Assembly (NCBI GenBank): GCA_944386335.1
Contig: CALXAQ010000115.1
Coordinates: 1 to 6,861, forward strand
Reading direction: 5' to 3'
DNA: 6,861 nucleotides
Source: an uncultured Clostridia bacterium
GTDB taxonomy: Bacteria > Bacillota > Clostridia > TANB77 > CAG-508
Part shown: positions 1 to 5,838 of the stretch, in pieces
Position numbering within the stretch: position 1 is the stretch's first letter
How the letters are laid out: the number at the start of each line of letters is the position of its first letter
Translations under genes and position numbers: made by a program
The notes under the pieces: model-generated
Told to the model about the DNA's origin: nothing
The model's database searches: none
What the model saw: the letters and a program-made list of their open reading frames with translations, nothing else

Positions 1-259
1 CTGCTTTTTCTTCTGCACTACCCATCATATATTTAATACCTAGTACTAATAAAACTACAACAGCTACAATAATACCAATTATTTGCAAAACACCAACAAT
101 GGTAGCACCTAAATTTGTAATTCCTTGTCCACTTACTGTACTAGTTTTATCCCCACTCAATGAGGAAATAATTCCTGCTCCTAAAACCACATTAGCTATA
201 GAACATAAAATCATTGTCACTAATAAAACTGCACTTATCATCTTAACTTGCTTTTTCAT
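1..259 (-). CDS. TrbC/VirB2-like pilin-type small membrane protein, third of three tandem paralogs (3' part cut by the window edge)
   Basis: The first 86 residues are visible and the frame is still open at the left edge, so the C-terminus lies outside. The ATG at 259 is preceded by AAGGAGG at 268-274, 8 nt away; an upstream in-frame-looking ATG at 267 hits a stop after three codons, so 259 is the start. The protein has a basic N-terminus and a hydrophobic signal peptide (about residues 7-27, likely cut near VLGA). A short polar segment follows (30-48), then a hydrophobic helix (about 50-73) running into LGIKYMMGSAEEKA at 73-86. That core also occurs in the two genes upstream and fits the VirB2/TrbC type IV secretion pilin architecture: a cleaved signal peptide followed by two transmembrane helices. 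The second helix should lie beyond the edge. It is 99 nt after the preceding paralog but has its own promoter. The family assignment is from architecture and motif, not from a search. Confidence 0.72.
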   Translation of the reverse strand, partial: MKKQVKMISAVLLVTMILCSIANVVLGAGIISSLSGDKTSTVSGQGITNLGATIVGVLQIIGIIVAVVVLLVLGIKYMMGSAEEKA

Positions 260-281
260 ACTTTCATCCTCCTTATTTCTT

Positions 282-310
282 ATTATAAAGTATTTTTTTT
301 CTTTTTTCAA
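282..310 (-). promoter_or_regulatory. Promoter for the third pilin-like gene (TTGAAA, 17-bp spacer, TATAAT)
   Basis: On the minus strand a -35 of TTGAAA (305-310) and a perfect -10 of TATAAT (282-287) are separated by 17 bp. The predicted start of transcription is near 275, just before the Shine-Dalgarno site. The spacer is almost pure A, and the promoter closely matches the one that opens the cluster at 1209-1237. An inverted repeat (AAAGTATT at 287-294 and AATACTTT at 309-316) brackets the spacer and could be an operator or just low-complexity coincidence. Confidence 0.72.
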
Positions 311-358
311 TACTTTTTTTCTTTTTTATACAAAATTTTATTATATGCTATTTTCCTT

Positions 359-796
359 TTATTGTACTATTAATAAAACTATTTTCCAAATAATAAATGC
401 TCCAAATACAACAATGCAACCAGAAATATATGGAACTAACATTGTTTTTACATCAGCCTGGGTCTCAACACTTCCTAACATAAATTTAATTCCTAAAATT
501 CCTCCTACTGCAACAGCTACTATAATTCCTACTACGAATAATATATTATATAAAGAATTAGACATATCTTGCAAATTATCTTTTTGTATAACTTGTCCTT
601 GACTTTGTCCTATATCTATAAAAGAATCACCTTCTCCAATAACCTCTCCTGCCGTATGAGATTGGTGTTGTGAAATAGATGACGAACTAGATGTGTCAGT
701 TCCTTGTGTTGGTGCAGCATAACTTGGAATTGAAAATATAAGGAAAAATATCATTAAGATCAGTATTACTTTTTTCTTTTTACAGAAACTTTTCAT
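359..796 (-). CDS. TrbC/VirB2-like pilin-type secreted membrane protein with a Ser-rich exposed segment, second of three paralogs
   Basis: A 145-residue protein with a basic N-terminus (KSFCKKKK), a hydrophobic signal peptide at about 10-25 and a likely signal peptidase site after SYA (residue 27). It then has a polar, Ser/Gln/His-rich region of about 55 residues that includes five consecutive serines at 36-40. A transmembrane helix lies at about 84-106, the shared core LGIKFMLGS at 101-109, a short charged loop (ETQADVK), and a second helix at about 120-144. This is the VirB2/TrbC pilin layout with an enlarged N-terminal part after the signal peptide. The start at 796 follows AAGGGGGAGA (801-810), which overlaps the stop codon of the upstream paralog (12 nt between genes), so the two are probably translated in tandem. 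The mature protein is longer than its neighbours because of the Ser-rich segment, which may be surface-exposed or serve as a linker. The exact role, pilus subunit or membrane partner, is inferred. Confidence 0.72.
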   Translation of the reverse strand: MKSFCKKKKVILILMIFFLIFSIPSYAAPTQGTDTSSSSSISQHQSHTAGEVIGEGDSFIDIGQSQGQVIQKDNLQDMSNSLYNILFVVGIIVAVAVGGILGIKFMLGSVETQADVKTMLVPYISGCIVVFGAFIIWKIVLLIVQ

Positions 797-808
797 TTTA
801 TCTCCCCC

Positions 809-1168
809 TTACACATTTATATTGGTCATTATATTATATATTAGAGAAATTAACGTACATGTAGAAAAAGTTAAGAATGCTCCTACCAAATAAGGTATCA
901 TTGTTTTTTTGTATTCTGCTCTTTCCTCTACACTTCCAATCATATATTTAATTCCTAAAACTATCATAGTTGCTACTGCTATTACTGTACCAACTATCAT
1001 AATTCCGCCAATAATCTTACTTCCCAATTCAATAGCTTCTTCTTCTCTAGATGAATGAACATCTGCTGGTTTAAAATCATCTGGATTAATTTTTCCATTT
1101 GCATAAGAAAATGTTGTAAGACTAATTAATACTAATACTATAATAACCATTACTCTTTTCAATTTCAT
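809..1168 (-). CDS. TrbC/VirB2-like pilin-type small membrane protein, first of three tandem paralogs
   Basis: A 119-residue protein. The signal peptide covers about residues 4-20, with a likely cleavage after SYA (residue 23). A short acidic/charged segment follows (24-47), then a helix at about 50-72, the core LGIKYMIGS at 71-79, the loop EERAEYKKTMIPYLVGA (81-97), and a second hydrophobic helix at about 90-113. This is the most complete and typical member of the three and is the best evidence that the set belongs to the TrbC/VirB2 or Gram-positive type IV secretion pilin-like group. Family members usually form the extracellular filament or a membrane ring part of a secretion or conjugation apparatus. 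The start at 1168 has GGAGG at 1177-1181, 8 nt upstream. It opens the operon, directly after a strong promoter. A generic two-helix membrane protein unrelated to pilins remains possible without a profile search. Confidence 0.75.
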   Translation of the reverse strand: MKLKRVMVIIVLVLISLTTFSYANGKINPDDFKPADVHSSREEEAIELGSKIIGGIMIVGTVIAVATMIVLGIKYMIGSVEERAEYKKTMIPYLVGAFLTFSTCTLISLIYNIMTNINV

Positions 1169-1208
1169 ATTCTTATCCTCCGTTTCTTTACATCATCCTT
1201 CTTCTCTC

Positions 1209-1237
1209 ATTATACCTTATTTTTTTGTATTTTTCAA
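1209..1237 (-). promoter_or_regulatory. Promoter for the pilin-like gene cluster (TTGAAA, 17-bp spacer, TATAAT)
   Basis: On the minus strand a -35 of TTGAAA (1232-1237) and a perfect -10 of TATAAT (1209-1214) are separated by 17 bp, placing the RNA start near 1202 and leaving a leader of about 34 nt before the ATG at 1168. The terminator of the upstream gene ends (in transcription order) at 1271, so this is an independent transcription unit. Confidence 0.78.
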
Positions 1238-1270
1238 CTTTTTTGCCCATTTTTCAAATAGCATAGCATG

Positions 1271-1312
1271 AAAAAAGAAAAAGTATTTTCGCTTTTATAC
1301 TTTTTCTTTTTT
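1271..1312 (-). terminator. Rho-independent terminator after the Spo0E-like gene
   Basis: A perfect 16-bp stem (arms 1271-1286 and 1297-1312, A/T-rich with two G-C pairs) encloses a 10-nt loop. The 3' arm on the minus strand ends in a run of six T, which acts as part of the U-tract. It begins 5 nt after the stop codon of the Spo0E-like gene and separates it from the pilin-like operon. The stem is symmetric enough that it might also stop transcription arriving from the other side. Confidence 0.72.
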
Positions 1313-1317
1313 ATTTG

Positions 1318-1536
1318 CTATTTTGTAGCTAAATATTTTATATTTATTTTTTCTTTATTTTCTTTTGTTCTATTTTTTAGTTTATCTTTTGTACCTCTAA
1401 ATCCATGGTCTCTATAGTATTTTGCAATTAGTTCATCCAATTCGATACTTAGCTTATATGTTACCATGTAGTCTTCTCCATTTGTTATACTTTCGTTCAA
1501 TTTTTCCCTTAATTCGCAAATTTCTTCATTTAACAT
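1318..1536 (-). CDS. Spo0E-family aspartyl-phosphate phosphatase-like protein
   Basis: A 72-residue, highly charged, all-helical-looking protein. Residues 1-43 hold the Spo0E-like helical hairpin, with the signature S30-I-E-L-D34-E-L-I-A-K-Y-Y matching the SQELD-type motif (SxxxD, then LI and aromatic residues). Members of the family remove phosphate from Spo0A~P in the cytoplasm and so delay sporulation; some relatives have other targets. After the hairpin comes a basic, low-complexity tail (about 44-72, rich in K, R and E). The frame stays open up to an ATG at 1590, but I chose the ATG at 1536. It has AGGAG at 1546-1550, 9 nt upstream, the protein then starts exactly at the domain, and a good promoter overlaps the longer start. 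It is monocistronic, with its own promoter and terminator. Which response regulator it acts on cannot be told from the sequence. Confidence 0.8.
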   Translation of the reverse strand: MLNEEICELREKLNESITNGEDYMVTYKLSIELDELIAKYYRDHGFRGTKDKLKNRTKENKEKINIKYLATK

Positions 1537-1580
1537 ATAATCACTCTCCTTTTTCGTGGATTTCTCTTTCGTATATATTA

Positions 1581-1609
1581 AATTTACCATATTTTTACAA
1601 TTTAGTCAA
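1581..1609 (-). promoter_or_regulatory. Candidate promoter for the Spo0E-like gene (TTGACT, 17-bp spacer, TAAATT)
   Basis: On the minus strand TTGACT (1604-1609, 5/6 to consensus) is followed after 17 bp by TAAATT (1581-1586, 4/6). The RNA would begin near 1574 and give a leader of about 38 nt to the ATG at 1536. Its position argues against the upstream ATG at 1590. The -35 directly abuts a 10-bp hairpin. Confidence 0.55.
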
Positions 1610-1639
1610 CACAAAACACTTACTTTTAGGCGTTTTGTG
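1610..1639 (-). other. 10-bp hairpin between the M16 gene and the Spo0E-like promoter
   Basis: On the minus strand CACAAAACGC (1630-1639) pairs with GTGTTTTGTG (1610-1619) around a 10-nt loop. All ten positions pair if one G-U is allowed; read on the plus strand that pair becomes an A-C mismatch, so the structure favours minus-strand RNA. It lies 41 nt after the M16 stop codon. It could be a transcription stop for the M16 operon, but no U-run follows. It could equally be an operator next to the -35 at 1604-1609. Confidence 0.5.
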
Positions 1640-1680
1640 GTATTTTTTGTATGACATTTTTTTCTCTTTTTCTATATATA

Positions 1681-2952
1681 TCATCCTTTTGGTTGTACAA
1701 TAGACATAATTTCATTCTTTTCATCAAAAACTTCTGTCAAAATTTGTTTTGTATATTCTGTCGATACACTACCATATTGTTCTATATATTCCAAAGAATT
1801 GATTCCTTTGAAGAAGTCTGACAAAAACATGCGACTAATGTCGGATATATTATTATATTCTACTACAAAATCTCCATATACTTTTCTTTTTAATCTTTCA
1901 AATTGCTCTACATCAAAATTTTCTATTTGTCTTTTTATTTCTTCTTTTAATCTTTCTTCTATCTTTTTAGGATTTTTAGATTGTCCTGTAATTAATACAT
2001 AAGCATATTGTTCTGAAAAATCATAAGAAATGTCTGGTTCTGCCATCAAAAGCCCTTCACTATATAATTCTTGATATAAACTTGCACTTTTCCCAATTAA
2101 CATATTTAGCAAAATTTCTATCGCTATATGTCTTTTAATAATGTCCTTTTGTTCTATTTTATCTTTAAATCCTATTGCAAACAATGGTGTACTCACTTCC
2201 ATAAAAGTTTCTTTATATTTTTGTTGTATAGCGGAGTCCTCTTCTTCATAAATTCTTCTTATTTCTCCTTGTTCTTCTCTCTTTATCAATCTTTTTTTCA
2301 CTTCTTCTAAAATTTCTTCTGGCACAAAATTTCCACAAATCACCATTGCCATATTAGAAGGATGGTAAAAAGTTTCATAACTTTTATATAATATGTCTTT
2401 ATCTATTTTACTAATTGACTCTACTGTTCCCGCTATATCTATTTTAATTGGATTTTTCTGATACATACACTCTAAAGCATGGATATATAACTGCCACCCC
2501 GGGTCATCTTCATACATTTTAATTTCCTGGCCTATGATTCCCTTCTCTTTTTCTACATTTTCATCTGTAAAATAAGGATGCTGTACATAATCCATTAACT
2601 CATCCAAGGCTTGTTCAAAATTAGTCGTACATTCAAAATAATAAGCTGTATGATTGTTTGTTGTATATGCATTAGGATCTACCCCTAATGCCATTAGTTT
2701 ATCTAAACTATTAATTCCATTTTCCTGTTCAAACATTTTATGTTCTAAAAAATGTGCTACCCCATCTGGCAAAGTAATTTCTTCATTAGTATTTGGCACT
2801 ATAAAATGATTATTAATAGAACCAAAATGTGTTCCCCAAATAACAAACTTTTTATTAGTTGTCTTTTTAGGAATAATCATTATAGTAAGTCCATTTTTTA
2901 GTTTCTCTATATAAACTTTTTCTTTAATTTTTAAACTTTCTACAATCTTCAT
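1681..2952 (-). CDS. ymfH: M16-family zinc metallopeptidase, YmfH-type (catalytic subunit)
   Basis: A 423-residue protein without signal peptide, so probably cytoplasmic. The N-terminal M16 domain carries the inverted zinc motif H67-F-L-E70-H71 (HxxEH; two His ligands and the catalytic Glu). The third ligand is probably E143 in IIGQEIKMYEDDP. The second, C-terminal M16 half spans about 180-423. In it the usual Arg/Tyr substrate-binding pair is missing: LYQELYSEGLLMA at 292-304 aligns with the partner's LFQNVREKASLAY, with Tyr and Ala replacing Arg and Tyr. This matches the YmfH half of the YmfF/YmfH pair, described in Bacillus as associated with 5-aminopentanol modification of elongation factor P. 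The substrate here is not known. The gene starts 2 nt after the upstream M16 gene, and its AAGGAGG (2959-2965) overlaps that gene's last codons, which implies tight co-translation. The gene symbol follows the family and was not confirmed by search. Confidence 0.87.
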   Translation of the reverse strand: MKIVESLKIKEKVYIEKLKNGLTIMIIPKKTTNKKFVIWGTHFGSINNHFIVPNTNEEITLPDGVAHFLEHKMFEQENGINSLDKLMALGVDPNAYTTNNHTAYYFECTTNFEQALDELMDYVQHPYFTDENVEKEKGIIGQEIKMYEDDPGWQLYIHALECMYQKNPIKIDIAGTVESISKIDKDILYKSYETFYHPSNMAMVICGNFVPEEILEEVKKRLIKREEQGEIRRIYEEEDSAIQQKYKETFMEVSTPLFAIGFKDKIEQKDIIKRHIAIEILLNMLIGKSASLYQELYSEGLLMAEPDISYDFSEQYAYVLITGQSKNPKKIEERLKEEIKRQIENFDVEQFERLKRKVYGDFVVEYNNISDISRMFLSDFFKGINSLEYIEQYGSVSTEYTKQILTEVFDEKNEIMSIVQPKG

Positions 2953-2954
2953 TC

Positions 2955-4226
2955 TTAGCCTCCTTGATTTGTTAAAAAGTAAATTGTATTTATTTGAATT
3001 TTATTAGCTATTTCTATTACATCTTCTTTCGTTACTTTTTTTATGTTTTCTTGGTACATTTCTATTGTATCTTGTGTTCCAGCTAGTTCTTGACCAAAGT
3101 AATACGTAATTTCTGTATCCTGTTCTTCTGGAATATTTTCTATAGTAGATAATAATAAATTTTTAGCATTATTTAAATCTTCTTCTGAGAAGTTTCCTTC
3201 TTTCATGTCTTGTAGTTGTTGCTTTATAATTTCTACCGCTTTATCATAATTTTCTATTTCAATACCTGCTCTAATAAAAATATTTTGTTTTCTTCTTGCA
3301 TAACTAGAGCTTGCAGTATATGCCAAACTTGCTTTTTCTCTTACATTTTGGAATAATTTTGAATTTGATCCTCCTCCTAAAATAGTATTATATACTACTG
3401 TTTTATAATTTTCTTCTCCATTTCCAGTTTTAACATCTAGTCCTATTACTAATTTTCCTTGTGATATCTGCTTATTTTCTATCTTTCTTTTCGGTTCTTT
3501 TATTTCTTCTTTTTCCTCTTCTTTCAATGCTAATTGAGGTTTTCTTTCAGCATAACCTTCTAAATTCTTTTGTATTATTTTTTCCAGAGACTTCTCTTGA
3601 AAATCTCCAGAAGCAAAAATATCTATTTGGCAATTTCCAATTAATTGTTTATAATATTCATATAACTTTTGTGCTGTTATATCTTTCAAATCTTCAACAT
3701 ATCCATATTTATACAATCCATATGGCTTACCTTGATACATATTTTCTATGCAACTTTCTAATGCATATGCAGCTTTATTATCTACTTTTGCTTCTATCAT
3801 TTGTTTTAAATTTTCTTTTTCTCCTTGTACATATTCTTCTTTAAATTGTTCTTCTTCTACTTTGGGATGAAACACAATATCCATCAATAAGTCTATAGAG
3901 TCTCTTACCAAATCTTCTTTTTCTGGTAGAAATTGATTATTTACTACCTCTAAATAAAATTTTAACGAATGATTGTCTCCTATTTTCTCTACTCCACAAT
4001 CAAAAGCTGCCCCATACATTTCTTCTAGTTTTTTACTAATTTCCTCTTGTGTTTGTAATTTATTTGTTCCTCTACGTAGCACTGCTGTAATTAATGCATT
4101 TTTAGTTACATTTTCCCTAGTAAGAGGAGTTGTTAAAAAAATAGCAAATAAATTTGTTTTAAATTTATTTGTTTGTATTTTATGAAAATAAATTCCTTCC
4201 TTCACAGTCATTCTTTGATAACTCAT
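2955..4226 (-). CDS. ymfF: M16-family protein without zinc motif, YmfF-type (non-catalytic partner subunit)
   Basis: A 423-residue protein, the same length as its downstream partner, no signal peptide. Where active M16 enzymes have HFLEHMLFKGT, this protein reads ALITAVLRRGT (44-54), so both His and the Glu are replaced (A44, T47, A48) and it cannot bind zinc in the normal way. The C-terminal half keeps the substrate-binding Arg/Tyr motif NVREKASLAY (R296, Y303) after a GGGSNSKLF segment. A charged linker rich in E and K (about 228-255) joins the halves. The pattern fits the YmfF-type inactive subunit that forms a heterodimer with the YmfH-type catalytic subunit. The ATG at 4226 has AAGGAG at 4233-4238, 6 nt upstream. 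It is the first gene of a two-gene operon, with a leader of about 80 nt holding a hairpin and repeated elements. The usual Bacillus neighbour ymfI (a short-chain dehydrogenase) does not follow. Confidence 0.85.
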   Translation of the reverse strand: MSYQRMTVKEGIYFHKIQTNKFKTNLFAIFLTTPLTRENVTKNALITAVLRRGTNKLQTQEEISKKLEEMYGAAFDCGVEKIGDNHSLKFYLEVVNNQFLPEKEDLVRDSIDLLMDIVFHPKVEEEQFKEEYVQGEKENLKQMIEAKVDNKAAYALESCIENMYQGKPYGLYKYGYVEDLKDITAQKLYEYYKQLIGNCQIDIFASGDFQEKSLEKIIQKNLEGYAERKPQLALKEEEKEEIKEPKRKIENKQISQGKLVIGLDVKTGNGEENYKTVVYNTILGGGSNSKLFQNVREKASLAYTASSSYARRKQNIFIRAGIEIENYDKAVEIIKQQLQDMKEGNFSEEDLNNAKNLLLSTIENIPEEQDTEITYYFGQELAGTQDTIEMYQENIKKVTKEDVIEIANKIQINTIYFLTNQGG

Positions 4227-4248
4227 TTTTTTCTCCTTCCCTTCGCCT

Positions 4249-4300
4249 TGAACTTTACTATTTTCTTTTATGAACTTTAAGCAACGTCCCTAAACTTCAT
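4249..4300 (-). promoter_or_regulatory. Leader hairpin and TAAAGTTCA repeats upstream of the M16 operon
   Basis: On the minus strand ATGAAGTTTA (4291-4300) and TAAAGTTCAT (4270-4279) form an inverted repeat pairing at 9 of 10 positions around an 11-nt loop (GGGACGTTGCT). The nonamer TAAAGTTCA occurs at 4271-4279 and again at 4249-4257, 22 bp apart or about two helical turns, which suits a protein-binding site. The 8-mer AAAGTTCA also sits in the rpsU promoter. I recognise no known riboswitch or regulator box here. Confidence 0.4.
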
Positions 4301-4313
4301 AAATTCCATTATT

Positions 4314-4343
4314 ATTATAATACAAAATAGAAAAAATATACAA
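4314..4343 (-). promoter_or_regulatory. Candidate promoter for the M16 operon, overlapping the preceding terminator
   Basis: A perfect -10 TATAAT lies at 4314-4319 on the minus strand. An 18-bp spacer separates it from a weak -35 TTGTAT at 4338-4343, which falls inside the 3' arm of the upstream terminator. Transcription would start near 4307 and leave a leader of about 80 nt. The -10 is strong and the -35 matches consensus at only 3 of 6 positions. Confidence 0.5.
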
Positions 4344-4360
4344 GATTTCTCCTGTATATT
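4331..4360 (-). terminator. Rho-independent terminator after the GT-C-like gene
   Basis: On the minus strand AATATACAGGA (4350-4360) and TCTTGTATATT (4335-4345) form an 11-bp stem (one G-U) closed by a GAAA tetraloop (4346-4349), followed by TTTT so that the T run reaches six. It begins directly after the stop codon at 4361. A clear, compact intrinsic terminator. Confidence 0.85.
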
Positions 4361-5836
4361 TCATTCTACATTATAAATAGAAAATTGCCTTATTTCTCCT
4401 TCTTTTGGATAATTTTCTTTTACATAATTCATAACTTTTTGAGATTCCTGATAATACTTATCTTCATTTGTTAAGATTAATATCTTTGTATTTTTTAGTT
4501 GTTTTATTTGTTCCACCAATCCATCTTCTCCATCTCTACCTAGATTTCCATAAAAAGGCAAATCCATTTCTCCATTATTTCTACCTAGTAAATTCATGTA
4601 CAAGTTAGCATAATACGATAAAATTACAACCTTTTTTCCCATTTTTTCTTCCTGCAATGTATATTGTACAATTTCTTCTATTTCCTCTTTTTTATCTTTT
4701 TCTACTAATACTCCATAATATGGAGTTTCTCTCGCAAACAAAAATGGTTTTAGTTGATAGTATTGATAAATACTATACCATACATTACCACCAATTAATA
4801 CAACTATTACCACAAGTACAAGCCATTTTTTTATTTTATTTGCTTTTTCAGTTGAGAAAAATGGTTTAAATATTAATAAATCTATAACATATATCATCAT
4901 GGTAATGAATACCATACTTCCTATAAATACATGTGCTGTATTAAATATAGGATAAGCTATACCCAACATGAGTAAACTAGTTGTAGCTAAAAGTAACATA
5001 CAATTTCTATCCTGTTTTTCCAATGGAATTTTTTTATTTTTAGCCATCCATATTACAAATATGCTAATTCCTATTTCTAATACAATTACTAATAAACCTA
5101 CAGTAGAACCAAATACATTATTATGGGAAAATTCTTTTAATCCTCCTATTGTATAATCTAAAAAAGCATATAAGTTATTGGTTACATACATATATAGTAA
5201 GAATAATACCAGACTAACAGCACTACTTCCTAACTCTATACATAGATTTTTTATGTGTTTTTTACCTTCTTTTATAAAAACATATACTATTCTACTTAAT
5301 AAATATAACGCTCCTATATTCTGTTTTGTTAGAAAAACAAGAAAAATGAAAACTCCTTGTATTATACTTTTATACTTTTTGTTTTCTTTTATTTTTAATT
5401 CCCACAAAATTCCTAAAAGCACAAATAAGATAGCTAAAAAATTATAAAATCCATTTAATAAAATAATCATTTGCACTATCATAAAGAAAATAGTAAAAAA
5501 GATAGCATTTATTTTTTGTACTTTCATTGTTTTAAAGATTTGATATACCAAATAAAATACACATGTATTGATAATTACTACACTATAAATACGAAATATT
5601 AAGTAATTATCTCCAAACACTTGCAACATTATTTTTCCAAAGAAAAAAAACAATGGAGTTATAATCACATTCAATTCTTTATAAATTTGCATTCCATTAA
5701 CCATTTTATATACATTAGAAAAATTCCAAAGTTCATCATTAGCATCTAGTGGTACTGCAAGTAAAAACGAGCTAGAAAGTGCAATCATGACAAATAGCAT
5801 TATTAAATTATCATATTTTTTGAGTATTTGTTTCAT
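4361..5836 (-). CDS. Polytopic membrane protein, GT-C/ArnT-PMT-like glycosyltransferase candidate
   Basis: A 491-residue protein with about ten or eleven hydrophobic helices (approximately 10-30, 58-75, 80-100, 108-126, 128-145, 158-185, 200-219, 245-264, 278-296, 300-324, 336-357) and a soluble C-terminal domain (about 375-491). The first extracellular loop contains acidic residues in DANDELWNFSNVYKMVNG (31-48), then KELNVIITPLFFFFGKIM and a later FR. This order is typical of GT-C fold enzymes that transfer sugars from lipid carriers outside the membrane, with the acidic residue as catalytic candidate. Donor and acceptor are unknown, and another polytopic membrane function is possible. The start lies 2 nt after the yqeY-like stop codon. 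The only Shine-Dalgarno-like AAGG (5853-5856) is 16 nt away, so translation probably depends on coupling to the upstream gene. A strong terminator follows. Confidence 0.62.
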   Translation of the reverse strand: MKQILKKYDNLIMLFVMIALSSSFLLAVPLDANDELWNFSNVYKMVNGMQIYKELNVIITPLFFFFGKIMLQVFGDNYLIFRIYSVVIINTCVFYLVYQIFKTMKVQKINAIFFTIFFMIVQMIILLNGFYNFLAILFVLLGILWELKIKENKKYKSIIQGVFIFLVFLTKQNIGALYLLSRIVYVFIKEGKKHIKNLCIELGSSAVSLVLFLLYMYVTNNLYAFLDYTIGGLKEFSHNNVFGSTVGLLVIVLEIGISIFVIWMAKNKKIPLEKQDRNCMLLLATTSLLMLGIAYPIFNTAHVFIGSMVFITMMIYVIDLLIFKPFFSTEKANKIKKWLVLVVIVVLIGGNVWYSIYQYYQLKPFLFARETPYYGVLVEKDKKEEIEEIVQYTLQEEKMGKKVVILSYYANLYMNLLGRNNGEMDLPFYGNLGRDGEDGLVEQIKQLKNTKILILTNEDKYYQESQKVMNYVKENYPKEGEIRQFSIYNVE

Positions 5837-5838
5837 TT

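Noticed and set aside
99..602. Open frame on the plus strand, 167 codons
   Set aside because: It runs antisense through two pilin-like genes that have signal peptides, good ribosome-binding sites and shared motifs. It has no ribosome-binding site of its own and low-complexity Phe/Ile content. The other plus-strand frames (for example 3461-3844 and 5828-6085) were rejected for the same reason.
1537..1590. Eighteen-codon N-terminal extension of the Spo0E-like gene from an ATG at 1590
   Set aside because: The ATG at 1536 has a well spaced AGGAG and starts at the domain, and a promoter candidate (1581-1609) covers the longer start.
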